DNA from: Aphanothece cf. minutissima CCALA 015
GTDB taxonomy: Bacteria; Cyanobacteriota; Cyanobacteriia; PCC-6307; Cyanobiaceae
Assembly: GCA_003003925.1 (NCBI GenBank)
Contig: PVWP01000001.1
Location: 1 to 64,000 of the forward strand
Reading direction: 5' to 3'
Length of the DNA stretch: 64,000 nucleotides
Shown: positions 9,340 through 17,129 of the stretch, one piece after another
How positions within the stretch are numbered: position 1 is the stretch's first letter
How the letters are laid out: each line of letters opens with the position of its first letter
The notes under the pieces: generated by a model
Database searches by the model: none
Seen by the model: the letters and a program-made list of their open reading frames with translations, nothing else
Told to the model about the DNA's origin: nothing
Program-made: the position numbers and the translations under genes

Positions 9340-10672
9340 AGGCGCAGGGCGCGAAGGCCGTCGCTTCGCCTCCAACCGCCCCAAACCCAATCGCACGATC
9401 CGCCGCCTGGTGATCTGGTATCGGCGCAATGCCGCCGTCACCAGCCTCGTGGGCACCGCCACCGCCACCGCCAGCGGCGCCGCCTCGGGGGCGGTGTCGG
9501 TGGCCGGCAGCATGGCCGGTGCCGCCACCAACGTGGCAGGCTCCGTGCTCCAGCCCCTGGTGTTCGATCCCCTGCGGCGCCTGCAGCAGGGCAGCCACAC
9601 CGGCGCCGCCATCGACGACCGGCAACGCCTCTGGGTGGCCGTCGACGGCATGGGCGGGGACCACGCCCCGGGCCCGATCCTGGAGGGCTGCCTGAGGGCC
9701 GTGGCCCTGCTGCCCCTGCGCATCCGTTTCGTGGCCGAGCCGGAGCCGCTGCGGCGGGCGGTGGCGGCCATGGGCCTGGGCCAGGAGCTGGAGGAGGCGG
9801 TGCAGCGCGGCCTGATCCAGGTGGTGGCCAGCGGTCCGTCGGTGGGCATGAACGAGGAGGCCACCGTGGTGCGCCGCAAGCGCGACGCCAGCATCAACGT
9901 GGCCATGGACCTGGTCAAGAAGGGCGAGGCCACCGCCGTCTATTCCGCCGGCAACTCGGGTGCGGTGATGGCGGCGGCGATCTTCCGCCTCGGCCGGCTG
10001 GCCGGCATCGACCGCCCGGCCATCGGCGCCCTGTTCCCCACCAAGGACCCCAGCCAGCAGGTGCTGGTGCTCGACGTGGGCGCCAACATGGACTGCAAGC
10101 CCGAATGGCTGCACCAGTTCGCCCTGCTCGGGAACATCTACAGCCGCGACGTGCTGCAGGTGAAGCGGCCCCGCATCGGCCTGGTGAACATCGGCGAGGA
10201 GGAGTGCAAGGGCAACGACCTCTGCCTGCGCACCCATCCGCTGCTGGCGGGCGACGAGCGCTTCGTGTTCGCCGGCAACTGCGAGGGGCGCGACATCCTC
10301 TCCGGCGACTTCGACGTGGTGGTCTGCGACGGCTTCACCGGCAACGTGCTGCTGAAGTTCCTCGAATCGGTGGGCAGCGTCCTGCTGGACGTGCTGCGGG
10401 CCGAGCTGCCCCGGGGCCGGCGGGGCAAGGTGGGCTCGGCGTTCCTGCGCAGCAACCTGGTGCGGATCAAGAAGCGCCTCGACCATGCCGAGCACGGCGG
10501 CGCCCTGCTGCTCGGCGTCGACGGGGTCTGCGTCATCGGCCATGGCAGCAGCCGGGCCCTCTCGGTGGTGAGCGCCCTGCGGCTGGCCCACTCCGCCGCC
10601 AGCCACGGCGTCATGGACGACCTGCACGCCCTCGGCAAGGGGAGCGCCGGAGTGGCAAGCACCTGTGGTTGA
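9311..10672 (+). CDS. plsX: Phosphate acyltransferase PlsX with N-terminal extension, 453 aa
   Basis: The PlsX core begins near residue 107 with LWVAVDGMGGDHAPGPILEG and includes ASGPSVGMNEEATVVRRK, NSGAVMAAA, DVGANMDCKPEWL and CDGFTGNVLLK. PlsX makes acyl-phosphate from acyl-ACP for phospholipid and glycolipid synthesis at the membrane. The family is usually about 330-350 residues; here about 105 extra residues come first: a basic segment, then a small-residue Ala/Gly/Ser/Thr/Val stretch (about 38-78). TTG 9311 lies inside the end of rpaB; a later start would remove part of the extension, so its exact length is uncertain. First gene of plsX-fabH-fabD-plsC. Confidence 0.88.
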   Translation: MNPLPPKDPEGAGREGRRFASNRPKPNRTIRRLVIWYRRNAAVTSLVGTATATASGAASGAVSVAGSMAGAATNVAGSVLQPLVFDPLRRLQQGSHTGAAIDDRQRLWVAVDGMGGDHAPGPILEGCLRAVALLPLRIRFVAEPEPLRRAVAAMGLGQELEEAVQRGLIQVVASGPSVGMNEEATVVRRKRDASINVAMDLVKKGEATAVYSAGNSGAVMAAAIFRLGRLAGIDRPAIGALFPTKDPSQQVLVLDVGANMDCKPEWLHQFALLGNIYSRDVLQVKRPRIGLVNIGEEECKGNDLCLRTHPLLAGDERFVFAGNCEGRDILSGDFDVVVCDGFTGNVLLKFLESVGSVLLDVLRAELPRGRRGKVGSAFLRSNLVRIKKRLDHAEHGGALLLGVDGVCVIGHGSSRALSVVSALRLAHSAASHGVMDDLHALGKGSAGVASTCG

Positions 10673-10697
10673 CTGAGCCCACCTGTGAACCGAATGG

Positions 10698-11753
10698 GTG
10701 CCGCTCGGCTCAGACACGACGGGGACCACGGCCGCCTTGCGGGGAATGGCCCTGGTGGGCTGCGGTCGCGCCCTCCCCGCCGCCAGCATCAGTAACGACC
10801 AGCTGAGCGAGCGGGTCGAGACCAACGACGGCTGGATCCGCAGCCGCACCGGCATCGGTGCCCGGCGCGTGGCCGGCCCCGGTGAGACCGTCACCAGCCT
10901 GGCCGCCGGGGCGGGCCGGGCGGCCCTGGCCCATGCGGGCTGGGCCCCCGAGCAGGTGGATCTGATCCTGCTGGCCACCTCCAGCCCGGACGACCTGTTC
11001 GGCACCGCCCCGCGGGTGCAGGCGGCCCTGGGGGCCCACCGGGCGGTGGCCTTCGATCTCACGGCGGCCTGCAGCGGCTTCCTGTTCGCCCTGATCACGG
11101 CGGCCCAGTACATCCGCGGCGGCACGATGCAGCGGGTGCTGGTGATCGGCGCCGACCAGCTGAGCCGCTGGCTCGACTGGGACGACCGCCGCACCTGCGT
11201 CCTGTTCGGCGACGGGGCCGGCGCCCTGGCCGTGGAGGCCTGTGACCCATCCAGCGACGGCCTGGTGGGCTTCCGCATGCGCTCGGACGGCAGCCGCAAC
11301 GCCTGCCTCACCCTGGCCCAGGTGGCCGAGCACCGCCCGCTGGTGGGGGATCTCTCGGCCCAGGTGGGCGGCTTCGCGCCGATCCACATGAACGGCCAGG
11401 AGGTCTACAAGTTCGCCGTGCGTGAGGTGCCCGCCGTGCTGGCGGAGCTGCTCGAAGCCACGGGCACCGCCGCCGCCGACGTCGACTGGCTGCTGCTGCA
11501 CCAGGCCAACCAGCGCATCCTCGATGCGGTGGCCGAGCGCTTCGCCATGCCCGCCGAGCGGGTGCTCAGCAACCTTTCGGCCTACGGCAACACCTCCGCC
11601 GCCACGATCCCATTGATGCTCGACGAGGCGGTCCGCGACGGACGGGTGGGCGCCGGCGACCTGATCGCCAGCAGCGGCTTCGGCGCCGGCCTCAGCTGGG
11701 GCGCCGCCCTGTTCCGCTGGAGCGGTCCGGGGGTCCCCCCAGCCGAGGCCTAA
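10698..11753 (+). CDS. fabH: Beta-ketoacyl-ACP synthase III (FabH), 351 aa
   Basis: Thiolase-fold condensing enzyme with active-site Cys125 (LTAACSGFLF), His268 (LLLHQANQRI) and Asn298 (SAYGNTSAA), the FabH triad. It condenses acetyl-CoA with malonyl-ACP to start fatty-acid synthesis. GTG 10698 is used here, but ATG at 10746 (MALVGCGRALP) would give the more usual family N-terminus; both are possible. It sits 25 bp after plsX and 27 bp before fabD. Confidence 0.92.
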   Translation: MPLGSDTTGTTAALRGMALVGCGRALPAASISNDQLSERVETNDGWIRSRTGIGARRVAGPGETVTSLAAGAGRAALAHAGWAPEQVDLILLATSSPDDLFGTAPRVQAALGAHRAVAFDLTAACSGFLFALITAAQYIRGGTMQRVLVIGADQLSRWLDWDDRRTCVLFGDGAGALAVEACDPSSDGLVGFRMRSDGSRNACLTLAQVAEHRPLVGDLSAQVGGFAPIHMNGQEVYKFAVREVPAVLAELLEATGTAAADVDWLLLHQANQRILDAVAERFAMPAERVLSNLSAYGNTSAATIPLMLDEAVRDGRVGAGDLIASSGFGAGLSWGAALFRWSGPGVPPAEA

Positions 11754-11756
11754 TCT
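11751..11756 (+). promoter_or_regulatory. -10-like hexamer for fabD
   Basis: TAATCT preceded by CC, overlapping the fabH stop codon and 25 bp before the fabD ATG. A GGAGG Shine-Dalgarno follows at 11771-11775. It may allow fabD-plsC expression separate from plsX-fabH. Tentative. Confidence 0.3.
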
Positions 11757-11780
11757 CCTGCCGTTGCACGGGAGGCTTGC

Positions 11781-12674
11781 ATGGCCATCGCCTGGGTGTT
11801 TCCGGGACAGGGTTCGCAGAAGCCGGGCATGGCCGACGGGGTGATCGACCTGCCGGGGGCCCGGGAGCGCTTCGATCGGGCCTCCGAGCTGCTCGGCCGC
11901 GACCTGCTGGCGATCTGCGGCGGGGGTGAGGGGGTCGGCGAACCCCGCGACCTCAACGACACCCGCAACACCCAGCCGGCCCTGTTCGTGGTCGAGAGCC
12001 TGCTGGTGGACGCGCTCCACGGCCAGGGCCGCAGCGCCCGGCTGGTGGCGGGCCACAGCCTGGGCGAGCTGGTGGCCCTGTACGCCGCCGGGGTCTTCGA
12101 TGCCGAGACCGGCCTGAAGCTGATGCGCCGCCGCAGCGAACTGATGGCCACCGCCGGCGGCGGCGCCATGACCGCCGTGATGGGCTTCGACCGGGACGAG
12201 CTCGAGCAGGCGGTGGCGGCCACCGAGGGGGTGGTGATCGCCAACGACAACAGCGCCGCCCAGGTGGTGCTCTCCGGCACCCCGGAGGCGCTGGCCAGCG
12301 TGACCGCCGCGGTGCGCTGCAAGCGGGCCATCCCCCTGGCGGTGTCCGGCGCCTTCCATTCCCCGTTCATGGCCGCCGCCGCCGAGGCCTTCGCCGCCGA
12401 ACTGGAGGCGGTGCCGTTCGCCGACGCCCGGATCCCCGTGCTCAGCAACGCCGATCCCCGGCCCGAGACCGACGCCGCGGCGCTCAAGGACCGCCTTCGC
12501 CGGCAGATGACCCTGGGGGTGCGCTGGCGGGAGACGATGGACCGGCTGCAGGCCGAGGGCATCAGCACCGCCGTGGAGATCGGACCGGGCAACGTGCTTT
12601 CCGGCCTGATCAAGCGCAGCTGCCCCGGCCTCGGCACCGCCCAGATCGCCACCGCCGGCGACCTGGGCCAGTGA
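11781..12674 (+). CDS. fabD: Malonyl-CoA:ACP transacylase (FabD), 297 aa
   Basis: Begins MAIAWVFPGQGSQKPGM; catalytic Ser93 in GHSLGE, conserved Arg near 118 and His in SGAFHSPFM, all hallmarks of FabD. It loads malonyl groups onto ACP for chain elongation. A clear GGAGG at 11771-11775 supports the ATG. Its TGA overlaps the GTG start of the following acyltransferase by 4 bp. Confidence 0.95.
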   Translation: MAIAWVFPGQGSQKPGMADGVIDLPGARERFDRASELLGRDLLAICGGGEGVGEPRDLNDTRNTQPALFVVESLLVDALHGQGRSARLVAGHSLGELVALYAAGVFDAETGLKLMRRRSELMATAGGGAMTAVMGFDRDELEQAVAATEGVVIANDNSAAQVVLSGTPEALASVTAAVRCKRAIPLAVSGAFHSPFMAAAAEAFAAELEAVPFADARIPVLSNADPRPETDAAALKDRLRRQMTLGVRWRETMDRLQAEGISTAVEIGPGNVLSGLIKRSCPGLGTAQIATAGDLGQ

Positions 12675-13396
12675 GACGCCGCCGCCGGCCGCCGGCCGAT
12701 CCCCCCGCCCTGCTGAACACGCCGAAGCCGAGCCTCACCTACCGGCTGATCAGCTACCTGCTGGTGTTCCCGGTGTTCCGGCTGCTGTTCCGGGGCCGGA
12801 CGACCGGCAACGACAACGTACCCCTGGAGGGGGCCGTGGTGGTGGTGGCCAACCACGGCTCCCACCTGGATCCGCCGCTGCTGGGGCATGCCCTCGGCCG
12901 GCCGGTGGCCTTCATGGCCAAGGCGGAGCTGTTCCGGGTGCCCCTGCTGGGCCCGATCATCCGGGCCTGCGGCGCCTACCCGGTGGAACGCGGTGCCGGC
13001 GACCGGGAAGCGATCCGCGTCGCCACCGACCGGCTGCTGCAGGGCTGGGCCACCGGCGTGTTCATCGACGGCACCCGGCAGGCGAACGGCCGCGTCAATG
13101 CCCCCCAGCCGGGGGCGGCCCTGCTGGCGGCCCGGGCCGGCGTGCCGCTGCTGCCGGTGGCGATCATCAACAGCCACCGGGCCCTGGGACCCGGGGGCCA
13201 CGGCCCCCGGCTGGTGCCGATCCACATCCGCATCGGCACCCCGATCCCGCCGCCGGCCTCCCGGCGCCGTCCTGATCTGGACGCCGCCACCCGCGCCGCC
13301 CAGGAGCAGATCAACCGGATGCTCGACCTGGGTCCGATCAGCGGATCCCTGCTCTTTCCAGCCAGGGAGCCACCCGCTCTTCCACCCACGGCCTGA
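12671..13396 (+). CDS. plsC: 1-acyl-sn-glycerol-3-phosphate acyltransferase-like (PlsC family), 241 aa
   Basis: PlsC/LPLAT fold: motif I NHGSHLDPP with His62 and Asp67 (HX4D), a hydrophobic segment before it (about 25-40, LISYLLVFPVFRLLF), motif III FIDGTRQ at 131-137, and motif IV VPLLPVAI. It should acylate lysophosphatidate at the membrane, completing the PlsX-FabH-FabD lipid module. Motif III is usually FPEGTRS; here Pro-Glu is replaced by Ile-Asp, which may alter substrate phosphate binding. The GTG start is coupled to the fabD stop. The last 59 bp overlap the convergent YdcF-like gene. Confidence 0.85.
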   Translation: MRRRRRPPADPPALLNTPKPSLTYRLISYLLVFPVFRLLFRGRTTGNDNVPLEGAVVVVANHGSHLDPPLLGHALGRPVAFMAKAELFRVPLLGPIIRACGAYPVERGAGDREAIRVATDRLLQGWATGVFIDGTRQANGRVNAPQPGAALLAARAGVPLLPVAIINSHRALGPGGHGPRLVPIHIRIGTPIPPPASRRRPDLDAATRAAQEQINRMLDLGPISGSLLFPAREPPALPPTA

Positions 13397-14066
13397 TGTC
13401 CTGACCGCTGACCACCCACAGGGCCGCCCTGGCACCATCGCCCCAGAGGCGCCGCCGGCCCTCGACGACGCAGAGCTCGCCGCAGGACACGGGGACCGGG
13501 GTGAGATGGATGCCGCGGCTGCCGGCCACGATCCGTCCCACCAGCAGGGCCCGCTCCATGTGGTCGGCGGAGGTGACCAGCAGGGCATGGCGGATCCGGG
13601 CCTTACGCAGGTCGTCCACCAGGGAGGTGAAGTTGGACACCGTGTCGCGGGCCCGGTAGTCGAGCTGGACCTGGCGGGGGGACAGACCCTCCTTCTGCAG
13701 GAACAGCCAGTGGGCGTACTCGGGGTTGGTGCCGCCGGTGACCACCACCGGCAGGCCGTCCACCCGGGCCAGGCGGGCCGCCGCCGCCTCCCGGTCGGCA
13801 TCCCCCCCCAGCACCAGGATCATCTGGGGGGGCGGCGGCGTGGGCCACCACCCGCCCCGCGACAGCCACAGCAGGGCCAGTCCCGCCAGGCCCGCCAGCA
13901 CCACCCGCCCCGAAACGGGGCGCCGGGGGCGCGGCCCGCGGCGGGAGCGCTGGGGGGCGACGACCGCGGGAATGGCGTCAGCGGCGGAACGACGCGAGCG
14001 ACGGCGGCGCGGCCGGGGCTGGGGGCGGGGACCCGCACCGGGTCGGGGGCCAGGGGGGCTCAGCAT
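13338..14066 (-). CDS. YdcF/SanA-like DUF218 membrane protein, 242 aa
   Basis: A Pro/Arg-rich basic N-terminus (about 1-50), one membrane segment (about 53-68, VVLAGLAGLALLWL), then a DUF218 domain with MILVLGGDADRE, VVVTGGTNPEYA, ARDTVSNFTSL and VTSADHMERA. DUF218 proteins (YdcF, ElyC, SanA) are linked to envelope biology, but a reaction is not established. The 7-bp overlap with tsaB suggests co-expression; the 3' end overlaps plsC on the other strand by 59 bp. The N-terminal tail is poorly conserved-looking, so the start is less certain. Confidence 0.8.
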   Translation of the reverse strand: MLSPPGPRPGAGPRPQPRPRRRRSRRSAADAIPAVVAPQRSRRGPRPRRPVSGRVVLAGLAGLALLWLSRGGWWPTPPPPQMILVLGGDADREAAAARLARVDGLPVVVTGGTNPEYAHWLFLQKEGLSPRQVQLDYRARDTVSNFTSLVDDLRKARIRHALLVTSADHMERALLVGRIVAGSRGIHLTPVPVSCGELCVVEGRRRLWGDGARAALWVVSGQDIRPWVEERVAPWLERAGIR

Positions 14067-14719
14067 GGGAGCGCCTCCACCGGACTGGTGGGATAAAGGG
14101 GCAGCACCGGTTGCCAGGGGGCGGCCCGTCCCTCGGCGGCGTTCGCCCCGCTGAAGCCGAGCAGCTGGATCACGTCCTCCGGCAGCTGCACCAGGGCCGG
14201 ACGGATCGGGTGCGGGGCCAGCGCCTCCCGGTCGCGATGCAGCCGCGGCGCCTCCAGCTCGGCGACACCACCGGGCTGGCCAGGGTCGGCGCCGTAGAGC
14301 CCCGCCACCACACCGCGCCGCGGCAGTTCCTGCAGCAGCCAGAAGGGGCCGTCACCGCCGGGCGGCTCTGGTCCGGTGAGCAGGCGGCGGGCCATGAGGC
14401 GGAAACTGCTGATCCCATCGAGGGGCAGCGCCAGCTGCTGGGCCAGGGTGCGGGCCAGCACCACCGTCAGGCGGGTGCCGGTGAAGCCACCGGGGCCGGT
14501 GGCCACCGCCAGGCGGCCCAGCCGCGGCCAGGCACTGGCCGGCAGCACCGACTCCAGGCAGTCGAACAGCCCATTGGAGAGGGAGCGGCCGAGGGGGAAC
14601 GTCTCCAGCCGCTCGGGGGCCACCGCCCCGAGGCGCTGCAGCCCCACGCCGAGGCTCTCGCTGGAGCTGTGCAGGGCCAGCAGCCAGGGGCGGCCGTCCG
14701 GGTCGGGGGGAACACTCAT
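14060..14719 (-). CDS. tsaB: tRNA t6A biosynthesis protein TsaB, 219 aa
   Basis: ASKHA-fold protein with LLALHSSSESLGVGL at the N-terminus and the TsaB hallmark VATGPGGFTGTRLTV. TsaB scaffolds TsaD and TsaE in N6-threonylcarbamoyladenosine synthesis on ANN-decoding tRNAs. TsaB normally lacks the metal-binding histidines of TsaD, as here. The ATG at 14719 overlaps the stop of ycf34 by 4 bp (ATGA), so they form an operon. Confidence 0.9.
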   Translation of the reverse strand: MSVPPDPDGRPWLLALHSSSESLGVGLQRLGAVAPERLETFPLGRSLSNGLFDCLESVLPASAWPRLGRLAVATGPGGFTGTRLTVVLARTLAQQLALPLDGISSFRLMARRLLTGPEPPGGDGPFWLLQELPRRGVVAGLYGADPGQPGGVAELEAPRLHRDREALAPHPIRPALVQLPEDVIQLLGFSGANAAEGRAAPWQPVLPLYPTSPVEALPC

Positions 14720-14973
14720 GTCGGCAGCGGTCCCTCGGGGCGGCAGCGACGCCAGCGGCCCGGGTCGGAGCGGAAATCGGAGCAGGCCCGCACGTCCCAC
14801 TCCACCCCCACGCTGGTGCCGACGGCATCGAGATCGACCACCTGCACGTGGATGCGCGGCTGGCGGGGGCGGAAGTCGGGCTCGGGATTGAGGTGGGCGA
14901 CGCCGTGCTGACGCTCGACCGCGTGGTAGGCCTGACACCGCTCGACCCAGTGGCAATCCACGCAGATGCACAT
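14716..14973 (-). CDS. ycf34: Ycf34 family Fe-S cluster-type protein, 85 aa
   Basis: From the internal ATG at 14973: MCICVDCHWVERCQAYHAVE, with CxCxxC-x5-C cysteines typical of Ycf34, conserved in cyanobacteria and algal plastids. Work on Synechocystis linked Ycf34 to an iron-sulfur cluster and to photosynthetic electron transport. The frame extends nine codons upstream to 15000, but MCICV is the family start. It precedes tsaB (4-bp overlap) and is divergent from the CCA-type gene, whose possible starts overlap this 5' end. Confidence 0.88.
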   Translation of the reverse strand: MCICVDCHWVERCQAYHAVERQHGVAHLNPEPDFRPRQPRIHVQVVDLDAVGTSVGVEWDVRACSDFRSDPGRWRRCRPEGPLPT

Positions 14974-15001
14974 GCCGCCGCGGCCCAGCAGGGCGCCCAT
15001 T

Positions 15002-16330
15002 GTGGCGTGCGAGCCGGGACGTCAAGTCCCTGAACTGTGGCGGGCCCTGGCGCCGGAGACCTGGCCGGTGGCCCCCCACCAGCTGCCGGCGGGCACGGCG
15101 CTGGTGGGCGGAGCGGTCCGGGACGGCCTGCTGGGCCGTCTGACCGCCCGGCCTGATCTGGACCTGGTGGTGCCCGTGGACGCCATCGACCTGGCCCGGA
15201 GCCTGGGGCGGAAGCTGGGGGGCAGCTGCGTGGTGCTCGACCCGGAGCGCTCGATCGCCCGGGTGGTGCTGCAGGGCTGGACGATCGACCTGGCCCGCTG
15301 CGCCGGTGGGGATCTGGCCGCCGATCTGACCCGCCGGGACTTCACCGCCAACGCCATCGCCCTGCCCCTGGAAGGGGCGCTGCCGCCGGGCCGCGGATCA
15401 GCGGCGGATCTGCGGCTGATCGACCCCTGCGGCGGGCTGCCGGATCTGGCGGCGCGCCGGCTGGTGGCCATCAGCGAAGCCAACCTGCTCGATGACCCCC
15501 TGCGGCTGCTGCGGGGGGTGCGGCTGGCCTGCGAACTGGCGTTCCGCATCGCCCCGGCCACCTGGGAGCTGATCGGGCGCCACCGGCAGCGGATCACCAC
15601 CGTCGCCGGGGAGCGGGTGCTGGCGGAGCTGGAACGGCTGGCGGCCGCCCCCGAGGGGCACCGGGGACTGGGGCGGGCCCTGGAGGCGGGTCTGCTCCAG
15701 CCCTGGGGAGCTGCCGACGGGACTGAGGGCCGGCTGGAGCCCCTGGGGCCGCAACGGCCGGACGCCTGCGGCCTGACGCCGATGGAGGCCTGGGCCCTGC
15801 CGCTGGCCCGGCTGGCGGCGGTGCTCGACGGCCCGACCCTGGAGCGGCTGCGGGCCAGCCGGCGCCTGCAGCAGCGCTGCCAGCGGCTGCGGGACTGGCA
15901 CGAGCGGCTCCAGCGCAGCGCTTCGCCCGGGGGCCTGCTGTCCCTGGAGAGCCTGGCCGAGGCGGAGCGGCTGCCGCTGCACCGCCAGCTGGAGGCGGAT
16001 CTCCCCGCCCTGCTGCTGCAGCTCGATCCCGGGGCGGCACGGGCGGCCATGGACCGTTGGCGGGACCCGGCGGATCGCCTGTTCCATCCGCGCCCGCCCC
16101 TGGACGGCCGCCGGCTGCAGCAGCTCCTGGCCATCCCCCCGGGGCCGCGGCTGGGCCAGCTGATCGACCACCTCACGGCGGAACGGGCCTTCGGTCGACT
16201 GGGTGGAACCGCAGCGACGGACACAGCGGAATTGACCGACCAGGGTGCGATCGACAAGGCCCTTGCCGCCGCCCGACTCTGGCTGGAGCGGCGGGAACCC
16301 GAAGCGAACCCGGACCGGCGGCGTGATTAA
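15002..16330 (+). CDS. cca: CCA-adding enzyme / poly(A) polymerase family nucleotidyltransferase, 442 aa
   Basis: Class II tRNA nucleotidyltransferase head with LVGGAVRDGLLGR, the metal-binding DLDLVV, and RRDFTANAIALPL, followed by the RNA-binding region (DDPLRLLRGVRLACELAF). The family adds CCA to tRNA 3' ends (or poly(A)); cyanobacteria may split these activities, so the exact one is not decided. Since tRNA-Asn here lacks an encoded CCA, such an enzyme is needed. GTG at 15002 avoids overlap with ycf34; ATGs at 14966 or 14972 would overlap the divergent ycf34 5' end. Confidence 0.82.
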   Translation: MACEPGRQVPELWRALAPETWPVAPHQLPAGTALVGGAVRDGLLGRLTARPDLDLVVPVDAIDLARSLGRKLGGSCVVLDPERSIARVVLQGWTIDLARCAGGDLAADLTRRDFTANAIALPLEGALPPGRGSAADLRLIDPCGGLPDLAARRLVAISEANLLDDPLRLLRGVRLACELAFRIAPATWELIGRHRQRITTVAGERVLAELERLAAAPEGHRGLGRALEAGLLQPWGAADGTEGRLEPLGPQRPDACGLTPMEAWALPLARLAAVLDGPTLERLRASRRLQQRCQRLRDWHERLQRSASPGGLLSLESLAEAERLPLHRQLEADLPALLLQLDPGAARAAMDRWRDPADRLFHPRPPLDGRRLQQLLAIPPGPRLGQLIDHLTAERAFGRLGGTAATDTAELTDQGAIDKALAAARLWLERREPEANPDRRRD

Positions 16331-16395
16331 CTGCTGGATGCAATGGCGCGATCGCACCGCCTGCCAGAGTTTTTTCCTTTCCTGAGCCCCTCCCC

Positions 16396-16824
16396 ATGAG
16401 CGTTCGTCTCTATGTCGGCAACCTGCCGCAAACCTTTGATGCCAAAGAGCTGGATGCTCTCTTCTCGAGCGTGGGAGAAGGGGTTCGCTTCAAGGCGGTG
16501 AACGACCGGGAGACCGGGACCTGCCGTGGCTTCGGCTTCGCCAACGTCGACGACCTGGCCCAGGCCGAGGCGGTGATCGCCCAACTCAACGGCAAGGACT
16601 TCGGCGGCAGCACCCTGCGCATCGAGATCTCCGAGCAGCGCCGTGAGGTCCGCGGCGGCGCCGGCGGCGACCGCCGTCCCGGCAGCGCCCCGACGGCCGC
16701 CCGCAAGAGCGTCAACAAGGTGGTCCATGCCGACGCCGTCGGTGAAGGCGCCCCCGATCCCCGCTGGGCCGGTGAACTGGCCAAGCTGAAGAGCCTGCTG
16801 GCCAACCAGAAAGCCGCGGTCTGA
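16396..16824 (+). CDS. rbp: RRM-type RNA-binding protein, 142 aa
   Basis: One RNA recognition motif (about residues 1-80) with RNP2 LYVGNL and RNP1 CRGFGFANV, then an Arg/Gly segment (about 82-100) and a charged tail. Cyanobacterial Rbp proteins of this type bind RNA, several are cold- or stress-responsive, and some affect localisation of photosynthesis mRNAs to thylakoids. The RNP aromatic residues are intact. A short AT-rich spacer (16331-16395) precedes the gene; the Shine-Dalgarno is weak. Confidence 0.92.
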   Translation: MSVRLYVGNLPQTFDAKELDALFSSVGEGVRFKAVNDRETGTCRGFGFANVDDLAQAEAVIAQLNGKDFGGSTLRIEISEQRREVRGGAGGDRRPGSAPTAARKSVNKVVHADAVGEGAPDPRWAGELAKLKSLLANQKAAV

Positions 16825-16873
16825 TCCGGCACCGTCCCCCCGACCCGCTGGCCCGCCGGACGCGGGGGCGGTG

Positions 16874-17053
16874 TCAGGGGAGGACGGCCATCAAGCCGAT
16901 CACGCCGACGAAGATCGCCAGAAAGACGAACCCCAGGCGCGTCATCTTGCGCTCATGGTTGTCGATGCCGGCCTCCACATCGGCGCTGATCAGCTCCCGG
17001 AAGGCGGAGAGGGCCTGCTGCTTCTCCTCGGGCGGGACCGGCTGGATGCTCAT
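16874..17053 (-). CDS. Small single-pass membrane protein, 59 aa
   Basis: A short minus-strand frame MSIQPVPPEEKQQALSAFRE..., with an acidic-basic amphipathic N-terminal half and a C-terminal hydrophobic segment of about 20 residues (RLGFVFLAIFVGVIGLMAVLP) right at the end. It is not a known subunit that I recognise. Supporting it as real: a clear Met start, coding-like composition, a compact domain plus one TM layout, and location in a spacer with no other gene. It lies downstream of the cyclic-nucleotide-binding-domain gene on the same strand (77 bp away). Both proteins end in a C-terminal membrane anchor. Confidence 0.6.
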   Translation of the reverse strand: MSIQPVPPEEKQQALSAFRELISADVEAGIDNHERKMTRLGFVFLAIFVGVIGLMAVLP

Positions 17054-17129
17054 GGAACGGGGCTCGGTGACGGGGACAGGACTCGGTGTCGCCTGGGCGG
17101 GACGGGGCTGGGACGGCCGGAGCGCCGGC

